A DNA stretch of 40,615 nt from Sulfuricurvum sp. (GTDB lineage Bacteria; Campylobacterota; Campylobacteria; Campylobacterales; Sulfurimonadaceae): contig NZ_JAQTUH010000009.1 in the NCBI RefSeq assembly GCF_028710345.1, positions 76,580-117,194 on the forward strand, written 5' to 3'. The notes under the pieces were generated by a model. That model saw only the letters and a list, made by a program, of their open reading frames with translations, was not told the DNA's origin and did no database searches. Numbering within the stretch: the stretch's first letter is position 1; each line of letters begins with the position of its first letter. Made by a program: the position numbers and the translations under genes. Positions 25,190 through 32,862 of the stretch are shown in pieces.

Positions 25190-27979
25190 TTACGCTTTAT
25201 AAATTTTTACAGCGCATTTTTTATGGTCGATTTGTTTAGAAATTGGGCAGGTATGATCCAAACAAACCTTATTGATAAATACTTTTTCATCAAACCATGG
25301 AACGAATACGAGACCTTTTGGCGGACGGTTACGTCCGCGTGTTTCGACGTGAGCTTTCACTTTCCCGCGTCGAGATTCAACCCACACCATATCGCCACGT
25401 TTTACACCGCGTTTTTCTGCTTCTGCAGGGTGCATGTAACACAAAGCTTCAGGAACGGCTCGATAGAGTTCAGGAACGCGCATCGTCATGGTTCCGCTGT
25501 GCCAGTGTTCAAGTACACGACCGGTACAGAGCCAGATGTCATAATTTTTATCCGGCACTTCAGTCGGTTCCATATACGGACGGAAGAAAATTTTGGCTTT
25601 GTTGGCTAAATGAACCGTCTCTTTATTGGTTATACCCTGGAGATTTCCTTGCGGGATCTCTTTAAATGCATGACCATAGAACGCAAATTCACCGTTATTC
25701 GCTTTTTTCGCATACGGATCATATTTCGAATTGTAACGCCAGAAGGTCTCTTTACCATCAACAACCGGCCATTTCAAACCGCGTACTTTATGATAGGTAT
25801 CAAAATCTCCATAGTCATGGCCGCGACCCGCACCGAATTCACGGTACTCTTCCCAGAGATATTTTTGGAGGAAAAAGCCGTATCCTTTAAACGGTTTGCC
25901 ATCACTGCCGATGACATTGCGTTTATCGCCTTCCACTTCGGAGTTTTGGTATCCTTTTCCTACCGGATCAGGCCATTTGTAGGCTTTTGCTTTTTTACTG
26001 GCAAACAAAACATCGTACAGAGTATCGGTCTCTTTATATCCCATTGCTTTTGCAGCAGTCATAACATCCGGCAACCCCCCGTCTAGTCCAGGAATTTTTT
26101 GTGCTCCCCAAACTTCTTTCAGTGTAAAGCGCTTAGAGAGTTCAACAATCTGCCAGGTATCCGACATCGCATCTCCTACCGGAGTTACCTGTTGGCGCCA
26201 GTGCTGTGTGCGTCGCTCTGCATTGCCGTATGCTCCCCATTTTTCATACATCATGGCACTTGGTAAAATCAAATCCGATACTTTTGCTGAGATTCCAGGA
26301 TAACCGTCGGAGGTAACGATAAAGTTATCCATTTCACGCGCTGCTTTGATCCAGTGTTCTGCATTCCCGGTATCTTGATACGGGTTACATACGCTGACCC
26401 ATGCGAATTTCACTTTACCGTCTTCAAGATCACGGTGGATTTGGGTGAAATGCGAACCCGGTTTTGGATTGATCGTATTTGCTGGCAGCTGCCAAATTCC
26501 TTCTGCGATTGCTCTGTGTTGCGGATTATTAACAACCATGTCTGCCGGCAATCGGTGGCTAAATGTACCGACTTCACGCGCAGTTCCGCATGCAGATGGC
26601 TGACCGGTTAGAGAGAATGCACCGCTACCCGGTTTGGCTTGTTTGCCGAGTAGGAAGTGAACCATATAGGCTTGTTCATTAACCCATGTTCCACGGGTAT
26701 GTTGATTGAATCCCATAGTCCAGAATGTAAGACATCTTCGTTTTTGTTCAATGTAAAGATCGGCCATTTTTTGAAGTTTTGCTTTAAAATCTTCTATGCT
26801 CTCATCCGGATCGCCTTTGGCAACATGGGCAACATAATCAAGTGTGTACGGTGCAAGTCCTTTTTTAAACTCTTCAAAAGTAATTTGCCAATGTTTATTG
26901 GCCGTTTCAGTATTTTTCATTTCAAGGGTATCACCCGCTTTGTAGCCAAGATAAGCGAGACTTACCCCTTCATCATTAGTTAGAACTTTTGATTTTTGCT
27001 TGGCGGCTGTATCAAGTTCACTTTTTTTGTATTTAGGATGATGAATATCTTCACGTAATCCATAGCCTATATCTACTGGTCCGGTAGCAAAGATAATATT
27101 TTTATTGACAAAATCCCAATCGATTGCCTCAGGATGATTGTAGACAATTTCTCGCGCAATATAGTTAAAAATAGCTAGGTCAGTATTCGGTTTAAAGATA
27201 ATCTCGACATCGGCAAGGTCCATCGTACGGTGTTTATAGGTTGATAATACAACGACTTGTACTTTATCCGGATTGCTGAGTTTGCGATCCGATACGCGTG
27301 ACCAGAGAATAGGGTGCATTTCCGCCATATTGGAACCAAATGCCACGATCGTTTCAGCAAGTTCGATATCATCATAACAGCCTGAGGGCTCGTCGGCACC
27401 GAATACATTCATAAATCCTGTAACAGCAGATGCCATACAAAGGCGTGCATTCGGATCGATATTATTGGTTCGGAATCCAGCTTTCATCAGTTTGAGTGAT
27501 GCATGCCCTTCCATAACGGTTTGCTGACCGGAGCTGAACATTGCGATACCGGTCGGCCCTTTTTCTTTGAGTGCTGCTTTGATATGTATTTCCATCTCAT
27601 CGAACGCACGTTCCCAGCTGATAGGTTTGAATTTACCGTGTTTATCAAATTGTCCTTGATCATTCATACGCAAAAGGGGTTGAGTCAGACGGTCTGCACC
27701 GTACATGATTTTGGCATTAAAGTACCCTTTGATGCAGTTGAGACCACGATTTACCGGAGCCAACGGGTCACCTTTGACTGCAACGATACGGTCATCCTTG
27801 GTTGCCATCATAATTCCACAACCGGTTCCGCAGAAACGGCAGGCTGCTTTATCCCAGCGCCATCCAGCTTGTGCCTGATTTGATGCAGCTTCTACCGATG
27901 AGGGAACTGCCATCCCGATTGCTGTGGCCGCTGATGCGGCGGCAGCACTTTTTAAAAACTCTCTTCTATCTAACGACAT
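25190..27979 (-). CDS. napA: Periplasmic nitrate reductase catalytic subunit
   Basis: 929-residue molybdenum enzyme reducing nitrate to nitrite. It has a twin-arginine signal ([20 protein letters not shown]), a 4Fe-4S site C47-x2-C50-x3-C54-x27-C82 and molybdenum ligand C180 ([12 protein letters not shown]). The length and the large insert around residues 300-420 match epsilonproteobacterial NapA. The cofactor is a bis-guanine-dinucleotide molybdopterin, so moaA nearby is relevant. A GGAG site precedes the ATG. Transcription likely starts at an FNR-type promoter about 92 bases upstream. Confidence 0.97.
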   Translation of the reverse strand: MSLDRREFLKSAAAASAATAIGMAVPSSVEAASNQAQAGWRWDKAACRFCGTGCGIMMATKDDRIVAVKGDPLAPVNRGLNCIKGYFNAKIMYGADRLTQPLLRMNDQGQFDKHGKFKPISWERAFDEMEIHIKAALKEKGPTGIAMFSSGQQTVMEGHASLKLMKAGFRTNNIDPNARLCMASAVTGFMNVFGADEPSGCYDDIELAETIVAFGSNMAEMHPILWSRVSDRKLSNPDKVQVVVLSTYKHRTMDLADVEIIFKPNTDLAIFNYIAREIVYNHPEAIDWDFVNKNIIFATGPVDIGYGLREDIHHPKYKKSELDTAAKQKSKVLTNDEGVSLAYLGYKAGDTLEMKNTETANKHWQITFEEFKKGLAPYTLDYVAHVAKGDPDESIEDFKAKLQKMADLYIEQKRRCLTFWTMGFNQHTRGTWVNEQAYMVHFLLGKQAKPGSGAFSLTGQPSACGTAREVGTFSHRLPADMVVNNPQHRAIAEGIWQLPANTINPKPGSHFTQIHRDLEDGKVKFAWVSVCNPYQDTGNAEHWIKAAREMDNFIVTSDGYPGISAKVSDLILPSAMMYEKWGAYGNAERRTQHWRQQVTPVGDAMSDTWQIVELSKRFTLKEVWGAQKIPGLDGGLPDVMTAAKAMGYKETDTLYDVLFASKKAKAYKWPDPVGKGYQNSEVEGDKRNVIGSDGKPFKGYGFFLQKYLWEEYREFGAGRGHDYGDFDTYHKVRGLKWPVVDGKETFWRYNSKYDPYAKKANNGEFAFYGHAFKEIPQGNLQGITNKETVHLANKAKIFFRPYMEPTEVPDKNYDIWLCTGRVLEHWHSGTMTMRVPELYRAVPEALCYMHPAEAEKRGVKRGDMVWVESRRGKVKAHVETRGRNRPPKGLVFVPWFDEKVFINKVCLDHTCPISKQIDHKKCAVKIYKA

Positions 27980-28077
27980 TGAAAACTCCTTAATGAAATC
28001 ACGCTCAATCCATACCGATAAACGGGTGGACTCCTAAAGATTTCCTTATGCTATGAAATAACTCATGCACTTCAAAC

Positions 28078-28119
28078 ATTGTAAAGTAATTCAAAAAAAA
28101 AGTATTTGACTTAAGTCAA
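28078..28119 (-). promoter_or_regulatory. FNR-type promoter of the nap operon
   Basis: The perfect palindrome TTGACTTAAGTCAA (28106-28119) has a leftward -10 TACAAT (28083-28078) at 22 bp, giving a start near 28071 and a leader of about 92 nt. It is the only promoter signal seen between the sensor-like gene and napA. Confidence 0.8.
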
Positions 28120-28146
28120 AAGGAGAAGAAAAGAAGAATGAAATTT

Positions 28147-28166
28147 GAAACGCCTTTAGGCGTTTC
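28147..28166 (-). terminator. Terminator-like hairpin after the sensor-like gene
   Basis: GAAACGCC-TAAA-GGCGTTTC in the minus transcript is an 8-bp perfect stem overlapping the stop codon of the gene at 28156, followed by the U-rich AAATTTCATTCTTCTTTTC. The tract is interrupted, so strength is uncertain. It would separate the regulator/sensor pair from nap. Confidence 0.6.
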
Positions 28167-29055
28167 GGATTGCATTAGCAGACTCGAGGTTGCTTTTGAG
28201 TTTTTTTAGACGTTGCGCGGTATGGTGTAGTTCTTCACTTACCTGAAGCATCATGTCTTCGCTCTGTTCCAGCAGTTTTTCGGTTTCAGGAGCTGAACCG
28301 ATCAGCATCGCGGTAGCGGCTTCGCTTTTTTCGACCGCTTCGGTAGCATTTTGAATTGCTTCTTCGACATTCTGTAAGAAGTATTCAATATGGGCACATG
28401 CAATATCAAGTTCATTTCCACGTTGAACACCGATGTTTTCATTACCGCTGATCGATTTTGAGTGTTCCAAAAATTTGTCAAAATTTCGTTGTATCTCCAA
28501 AGTTGTTCGTGCCATATAAAGGATAACCACAAAGGAGATAAGGGCCAGCATGATTTGAATTCGATGGGCTATTATCCGTTTTTCCATCATATATTCTTGG
28601 TACTGGGTAACCGCTTTATCCATCAATAGTAATGTTCGATCACCATCCTCATAGATAGTTTTGAGATCAAAAAGATTGTGATCACCCTGTAAATAGTGAT
28701 CTACAAGCCCTCCCATTTGGTTCCAATGTGCATAAACTTCCAACATGGTTTTTTCGATTTTTTCGTTCGAAAATCCTTTATATTCTGAAGTTGCTGTGGA
28801 AAGCTGCTTAAAATTGCGGTCAAACTCCTGACGTGCGGCTTGGAGCCGCTCAAACGCTCCCTCTTCATCTAAAAGAAGGCGATGAAGTTCAAGAACAGTT
28901 CGCTGTGAAAGCATTCTCTCTTTTCCGGCTGTATTAATAACCTGGGCATCAAATTTTTGGTCCGAGTTGAGCCAAATATCCACTAGAATAATTGTAATAA
29001 GATTAAGTGAAAGAATCGCAACGATCCAGCGTACTTTGGTTGATATGGATTGCAT
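28156..29055 (-). CDS. Membrane nitrate/nitrite sensor-like protein (PilJ/NarX N-terminal domain) without output domain
   Basis: 299-residue protein with two membrane helices (about 10-28 and 165-183) flanking a periplasmic helical bundle. Right after the first helix, residues 36-52 (DAQVINTAGKERMLSQR) match the P-box of NarX/NarQ and PilJ-type sensors that binds nitrate or nitrite. The cytoplasmic part (184-299) is only coiled coil. There is no histidine kinase, methyl-accepting or cyclase domain. Its ATG directly abuts the stop of the Crp/Fnr gene, with a GAGGGG ribosome site inside that gene. Partnership with that regulator is inferred from the coupling. Confidence 0.8.
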   Translation of the reverse strand: MQSISTKVRWIVAILSLNLITIILVDIWLNSDQKFDAQVINTAGKERMLSQRTVLELHRLLLDEEGAFERLQAARQEFDRNFKQLSTATSEYKGFSNEKIEKTMLEVYAHWNQMGGLVDHYLQGDHNLFDLKTIYEDGDRTLLLMDKAVTQYQEYMMEKRIIAHRIQIMLALISFVVILYMARTTLEIQRNFDKFLEHSKSISGNENIGVQRGNELDIACAHIEYFLQNVEEAIQNATEAVEKSEAATAMLIGSAPETEKLLEQSEDMMLQVSEELHHTAQRLKKLKSNLESANAIRNA

Positions 29056-29712
29056 TTATAACCCCTCGTTGAAATATCGTGTTAGTTCTTCGCGTTGCAA
29101 CACGACTGTTTTATGATCTTCTTCCATAATCAATCCTTTTCGGATAAATTTAGCTAATACACGTGAGAGAGTAGCCGGCTGTATATTGAGCCGATACGAG
29201 ATCTCTTGTTTTTTGAGCCGATTATACAAATCCAGCTGGTCATAAAGCATTTTGGCAACTTTGGCGGTGACGTCATACACCATTCCCATACTTACCATAC
29301 AGTCTACTCGTTGTTTTTGATCGGCGAGTAGATTAACCAAATTGATTAAAAGGGAAAAATCGGTTTTAACGACCTCTTTAAACATTTTCAAATCGAATGA
29401 TACCACACGGCTCGGAACTAAAAATTCTATATTACTGAAACAACTGATTGTATTGCATTCGAGTGAACCGATATCCGTCAGAAGAGTTTGATCCGAGAGG
29501 GTGTATAAAAAAACTTCGTTATCAAAGCGATCCACTTTATAGAGTTTTACTTCCCCTTCGACGAGAAAATAGACGCGATTAACATCATCTTCCTCATACA
29601 TCAAAATATCGGAAGCATTATACGATTTGAATTTGGCTGTTGAAGACAGTAAGGATAGTTTTAAAGGATCGCACTCTTTAAAAAAATTAAGATCCTCAAT
29701 CATAGATGTCAT
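29056..29712 (-). CDS. Crp/Fnr family regulator, second copy with altered recognition helix
   Basis: 218-residue regulator with an N-terminal sensor beta roll (to about 115) and C-terminal HTH. The recognition helix is P179-A180-T-L-S-R184. The Glu that FNR, DNR and the other regulator in this window use is Ala here, while the Ser-Arg pair remains. Cysteines at C14, C86, C91 and C138 do not form the FNR cluster pattern. An AAAGG site precedes the ATG. It shares a divergent promoter region with moaA and is coupled to the sensor-like protein. It could be a nitrate- or NO-linked regulator; the signal is not determined. Confidence 0.85.
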   Translation of the reverse strand: MTSMIEDLNFFKECDPLKLSLLSSTAKFKSYNASDILMYEEDDVNRVYFLVEGEVKLYKVDRFDNEVFLYTLSDQTLLTDIGSLECNTISCFSNIEFLVPSRVVSFDLKMFKEVVKTDFSLLINLVNLLADQKQRVDCMVSMGMVYDVTAKVAKMLYDQLDLYNRLKKQEISYRLNIQPATLSRVLAKFIRKGLIMEEDHKTVVLQREELTRYFNEGL

Positions 29713-29738
29713 GGTTAACCTTTATACGTTGAAAATTT

Positions 29739-29808
29739 ATGATAACGCAAACCATACATTTGATTATTGACCTAAATCAAGAAGTTAGCTATTTGAATCG
29801 GTTACTAT
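29739..29808. promoter_or_regulatory. Bidirectional FNR-type promoter for regulator 2 and moaA
   Basis: One box, TTGACCTAAATCAA (29767-29780), has a -10 hexamer at the same 22-bp distance on both sides: TACTAT (29803-29808) toward moaA and TATCAT (29744-29739) toward the regulator. Predicted starts are near 29815 and 29732, each about 20 nt before the gene. One bound dimer could serve both directions, or the two polymerases could compete. Confidence 0.72.
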
Positions 29809-29837
29809 TGAATAATCGATTCAAATGAGGATCAAAT

Positions 29838-30803
29838 ATGTTGCAAGATCGTTTTGACCGCAAGGTCACCTATTTACGTGTATCGGTTACGGAGAGATGT
29901 AATTTTCGCTGCCGCTATTGTATGGCTGAAAAACCCTTTAGCTGGGTACCTAAAGAAAATCTATTGAGTTATGAAGAGCTGTTTGCATTTATCAAAATCG
30001 GTATTGACAACGGTATACGTAAAATTCGTCTTACCGGTGGCGAACCGACGACTCGCGAGAACCTCGATGAACTGATCGCAATGATCCATACGTATGCGCC
30101 CGATGTAGATATTGGACTGACCACTAACGGTTTTTTATTGCCCGCACAGGCAAAAAAACTGAAAAGCGCTGGACTGCGACGTGTTAACATTTCTCTTGAT
30201 TCTCTAGATGCTGAAACACTTAATTATATCGCACAAAAAGATGTTTTAGAACAAGTTCTTACAGGAGTCCGTGCAGCAGTCGATGCAGGGCTATCCGTTA
30301 AAATCAACAGCGTCATTTTACGTGGAATCAATGATCATGAAATTGTGCCGCTTTTTGAATACGCTCGCGAGATTGGTGCACAAATCCGCTATATAGAATA
30401 TATGGAAAACTCTCATGCGAGCAACGCACTTCAGGGGCTTCGAAGTGATGAAATTATAGATATATTAGGAAAATCATATCCATTTATTCCGATTGAGAAA
30501 GAAGCAAGCGGTCCGGCGAATCTCTATGAAACACCCGATGGGTACCGATTTGGAACTATCGAACCGCATCGTCACGATTTTTGCGCTTCATGTGACCGAC
30601 TGCGGCTTACAGCAGAGGGTGATTTAATAGGATGTTTGTATTTTGAAGGGGCCAAAAGTATCAAAGAGGCGATACGAGAAGGAAATATCAAAAAAGCGAC
30701 CGAAATTTTAGAGGAAGTCGTATTTAACAAACCCGAAAAAAATCTTTGGGGCATTGAAAATGTTGAAGTGTCCTCCCGTGCTTTTTATCGTACCGGAGGA
30801 TGA
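29838..30803 (+). CDS. moaA: GTP 3',8-cyclase, molybdenum cofactor biosynthesis
   Basis: 321-residue radical SAM enzyme catalysing the first step of molybdopterin synthesis from GTP. The N-terminal cluster is C21-N-F-R-C25-R-Y-C28. The second, substrate-binding cluster lies in HDFCASCDRLRLTAEGDLIGC. The C-terminus is SSRAFYRTGG, a variant of the usual GG-ending tail. A GAGGA site precedes the ATG. Placement beside nap suggests extra cofactor supply during nitrate respiration. Confidence 0.96.
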   Translation: MLQDRFDRKVTYLRVSVTERCNFRCRYCMAEKPFSWVPKENLLSYEELFAFIKIGIDNGIRKIRLTGGEPTTRENLDELIAMIHTYAPDVDIGLTTNGFLLPAQAKKLKSAGLRRVNISLDSLDAETLNYIAQKDVLEQVLTGVRAAVDAGLSVKINSVILRGINDHEIVPLFEYAREIGAQIRYIEYMENSHASNALQGLRSDEIIDILGKSYPFIPIEKEASGPANLYETPDGYRFGTIEPHRHDFCASCDRLRLTAEGDLIGCLYFEGAKSIKEAIREGNIKKATEILEEVVFNKPEKNLWGIENVEVSSRAFYRTGG

Positions 30804-30830
30804 GATAAATCATTAAAATAAATCTGCAAT

Positions 30831-30872
30831 TTGATCTAAGTCAAAGACATTAATTGAGTAATCTTCTATAAT
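30831..30872 (+). promoter_or_regulatory. FNR-type promoter with no intact gene downstream
   Basis: The box TTGATCTAAGTCAA (30831-30844) is followed at 22 bp by a consensus TATAAT (30867-30872), predicting a start near 30879. The transcript would open directly into the structured leader at 30895-30975 and then a broken gene fragment. The signal is as good as those of the functional promoters in this window. Confidence 0.75.
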
Positions 30873-30894
30873 TTTTACACCATAAAAAAATCTT

Positions 30895-30975
30895 CCCCCT
30901 CCAGGGGTTGATTCAAGCAGTATAGAAAACGACCTCCTTCGATTCAAAGCGCACTGTACTGTTTGTTTCAATTCC
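30895..30975 (+). ncRNA. Structured leader RNA, riboswitch candidate (copy 2)
   Basis: This matches the leader before the TonB receptor in the same RNA sense. It has a CCCCT/AGGGG hairpin (30896-30907), then TTG-N-TTC-N-AGCAGTATAG, an AAAC...CTCCTT interior, and CTGTACTG (30954-30961) pairing with CAGTATAG. Compared with copy 1, one pair in the stem changes from A-U to a G-U wobble, so the pairing is kept. It starts about 16 nt after the predicted transcription start. It could instead be a small RNA, or the relic of a repeat element. Confidence 0.6.
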
Positions 30976-31068
30976 TCAATTACGTAAAACTAACACCAAA
31001 ATCTTTATTCATAATAAGAAATATCATACAAACTAGCTTCATACGCTCGAAAATCAAAGGAGAAACTC
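30976..31068 (+). other. Non-coding AT-rich stretch between leader RNA and gene remnant
   Basis: No gene or RNA gene is supported here. It ends with AAAGGAG at 31056-31062, a good ribosome site with no intact start codon after it. It is part of the 332-bp gene-free interval between moaA and cobA, which holds the promoter, the leader RNA and the remnant. Confidence 0.5.
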
Positions 31069-31135
31069 TGACATGGATTTTATATATTCATAATTCGCTC
31101 GTCGTGTGTACGGATAGGTGTATGATTGGCGGCAT
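31069..31135 (+). pseudogene. 5' remnant of a CopD-like gene, duplicate of the gene at 32057
   Basis: The bases from 31073 match the start of the gene at 32057, including an identical 15-base ATGGATTTTATATAT run. They encode TWILYIHNSLVVC against SWILYIHILAACA. The start codon is lost (ATGTCA became CTGACA). About one base is missing near 31109, which shifts the frame before W-I-G-G. The similarity ends where the convergent cobA gene begins. It is therefore a dead 5' fragment still preceded by ribosome site, leader RNA and promoter. Confidence 0.75.
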
Positions 31136-31900
31136 TTATCTAGACAGATACTGCTGAGAGAATTTTGCATCGTAATGAAACCAATTCAGTCTGTTATGCA
31201 AAGAGACAGTTTCACCCACAACAATAATTGCGGGTGAATGGATATCTCGTGATACTTCAATGATGGTATTTAGAGTACCAAACACCTGTTTCTGGAAATT
31301 CATCGTCCCGTTTTCAATAATGGCACAAGGAGTTGAAGAAGGCAAACCGCTATTGAGCAAAGATCTGATGATTTTTTCCAATCTATGCAATCCCATCAAA
31401 ATAACGAGAGTTTCGTTTTTCCGCAATACTCCTGCATTAAAATTTTCGCCTGTGGACGCTTGGTGCCCCGTAATAACGCGAAAGGAGGTATTGATTCCCC
31501 TATGTGTTAGCGGAATCCCTGCATAAGCGGGCACGGCGATTGCAGAACTGATTCCGGGGACAAATTCAAAAGTGATTCCATTTTTTGAGAGATACAGTGC
31601 TTCTTCTCCTCCTCGACCAAATACCAGCGGATCACCTCCTTTTAGGCGGACTATTGTTTCATGTGTATGAGCGTATGCCACTAAAAGGGCATTGATTTCC
31701 TCTTGAGGAAGTGTATGATGGTTATTTTCTTTTCCGACATAGACAAGAATTGCCTCTTTTTTAGCTTCACGCAATATCTCACCATTGATAAGCCGATCAT
31801 ACACAATAACATCCGCTTGGCGAATCAGCCGTAAAGCTTTAACCGTTAAAAGATCCGGATCACCCGGACCTGCTCCTGTCAGATAGACTTTCCCGTACAT
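31136..31900 (-). CDS. cobA: Uroporphyrinogen-III C-methyltransferase (SUMT)
   Basis: 254-residue SAM-dependent enzyme converting uroporphyrinogen III to precorrin-2, the branch point to siroheme, heme d1 and cobalamin. Motifs are the N-terminal VYLTGAGPGDPDLLTVKAL, LKGGDPLVFGRGGEEA (about 84-99) and the SAM region VPGISSAIAVPAYAGIPLTHR. It is the single-domain form, without the CysG dehydrogenase part. In denitrifiers the equivalent is NirE, serving NirS. The siroheme enzyme at 38285 is a second possible consumer. A GAGGA site and an FNR-type promoter precede it. Confidence 0.95.
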   Translation of the reverse strand: MYGKVYLTGAGPGDPDLLTVKALRLIRQADVIVYDRLINGEILREAKKEAILVYVGKENNHHTLPQEEINALLVAYAHTHETIVRLKGGDPLVFGRGGEEALYLSKNGITFEFVPGISSAIAVPAYAGIPLTHRGINTSFRVITGHQASTGENFNAGVLRKNETLVILMGLHRLEKIIRSLLNSGLPSSTPCAIIENGTMNFQKQVFGTLNTIIEVSRDIHSPAIIVVGETVSLHNRLNWFHYDAKFSQQYLSR

Positions 31901-31930
31901 TTTTCCTCGTTATTTGTTCATATTTGCAGT

Positions 31931-31972
31931 ATTGTAAATGATTGCATCCATAGAAGACTTGACGCAAATCAA
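31931..31972 (-). promoter_or_regulatory. FNR-type promoter of cobA
   Basis: The box TTGACGCAAATCAA (31959-31972) with a leftward -10 TACAAT (31936-31931) at 22 bp predicts a start near 31924, 24 nt before the ATG. Only 14 bp separate this box from the divergent one serving the 32057 operon. Confidence 0.78.
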
Positions 31973-31986
31973 TCTTTGGTGAAATC

Positions 31987-32028
31987 TTGATGTACATCAA
32001 TAGTTATTATTTCTTTACCCCCTATAAT
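31987..32028 (+). promoter_or_regulatory. FNR-type promoter of the 32057-35223 operon
   Basis: The perfect palindrome TTGATGTACATCAA (31987-32000) is followed at 22 bp by consensus TATAAT (32023-32028), giving a start near 32035. The leader is about 21 nt and, unlike the broken duplicate, has no structured RNA. Confidence 0.8.
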
Positions 32029-32056
32029 CGTAAATGTTTTTCACGAGGAGTTAATG

Positions 32057-32497
32057 ATGTCATGGATTTTATATATCCATATTCTCGCGGCATGTGCTTG
32101 GATAGGAGGGAGTATTGTCCTCTTTGGATTGGGTGTTTTTTTAAAAGATAAAGCCACTCAAGAAGCAGTATATGGAGCAATCGGGCCTTTTTATGGCTAT
32201 TTTGAAACCGTGTGGCTGTTTATATTAATCGGTACAGGATTCATTTTGGGAGAGCATTTTCACCTGTTTAGCGCGATCAACAGCGAAACAGAGCTTGGTT
32301 ACTATGTGAAATGGAAACTCTTGTTGGTTTCAGCCCTTAGCATAGCAACGATGATTCATCTCTACATTGCATTTTCTACCCATAAAAAAACACGCAGCTT
32401 GCGCCAAAAGCTCCTCTCAAGAGGGGGTTCTATGGCTATTTTTATTCTTAATCTGGCCATTTTGTGGGTTGCGATTAACATTCGAACAATTTTATAA
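32057..32497 (+). CDS. Four-helix membrane protein, CopD-like
   Basis: 146-residue protein with four membrane helices. The N-terminal WILYIHILAACAWIGG and later HFHLF give conserved-type histidines within helices, as in the CopD/HemJ-like superfamily, where they bind heme or copper. The exact function is unknown. Two ATGs are adjacent (32054 and 32057). GAGGAG ends 6 bases before the second, so I take 32057. It heads a six-gene operon, and a broken copy of its start lies at 31069-31135. Confidence 0.72.
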   Translation: MSWILYIHILAACAWIGGSIVLFGLGVFLKDKATQEAVYGAIGPFYGYFETVWLFILIGTGFILGEHFHLFSAINSETELGYYVKWKLLLVSALSIATMIHLYIAFSTHKKTRSLRQKLLSRGGSMAIFILNLAILWVAINIRTIL

Positions 32498-32511
32498 ACA
32501 GGAGATATCCG

Positions 32512-32859
32512 ATGATTACAATACCTAATGATGCACAAAAAATTGCAGTTGAAGACGCAACGGTTGATTTTGTCATTTTTAAAAATGAAGGGACAACCTT
32601 TTATGCTTTCGATACTTCAGGATGTGAACCGCCTGAACCGATGGTTAATGCCATGGCGGGATTACGCTTAATCGATGGACCGGACAAGCGCCTTATTATG
32701 ATTAACCATAAAATGCCGATGGGTCTTTTCAATAAAATCGGAGAAGATTTTGATATTCAGTCGCGCACTCGCGAAGATGGTTTGGCCGAAGCGATTTTTT
32801 CATTCAAAGGTTCTGTAGACTTGAACGATCCGCGCTACAGTGCAGCTTGCCACGGATAG
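32512..32859 (+). CDS. DUF2249-like small protein
   Basis: 115-residue soluble protein. The segment CEPPEPMVNAMAGLRLIDG, then LIMINHKMPMGLFNKIGEDF, follows the pattern of DUF2249/SirA-like domains (PPEP..., H-P...L). These are common beside nitrite and NO reductases but have no settled function. It has no signal peptide or membrane helix. A single Cys (C39) sits before PPEP and another is in the C-terminal CHG. A GGAG site precedes the ATG, 14 bp after the previous stop. Confidence 0.65.
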   Translation: MITIPNDAQKIAVEDATVDFVIFKNEGTTFYAFDTSGCEPPEPMVNAMAGLRLIDGPDKRLIMINHKMPMGLFNKIGEDFDIQSRTREDGLAEAIFSFKGSVDLNDPRYSAACHG

Positions 32860-32862
32860 ATC

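Noticed and set aside
25223..26983. Series of plus-strand open frames opposite napA
   Set aside because: They are antisense shadows of the long napA frame, with no ribosome sites or recognisable domains.
30963..31157. 64-codon open frame on the plus strand as a functional gene
   Set aside because: Only its last third resembles a protein, namely the start of the CopD-like gene. The match breaks through a lost base and the frame runs into cobA, so it is treated as a remnant.
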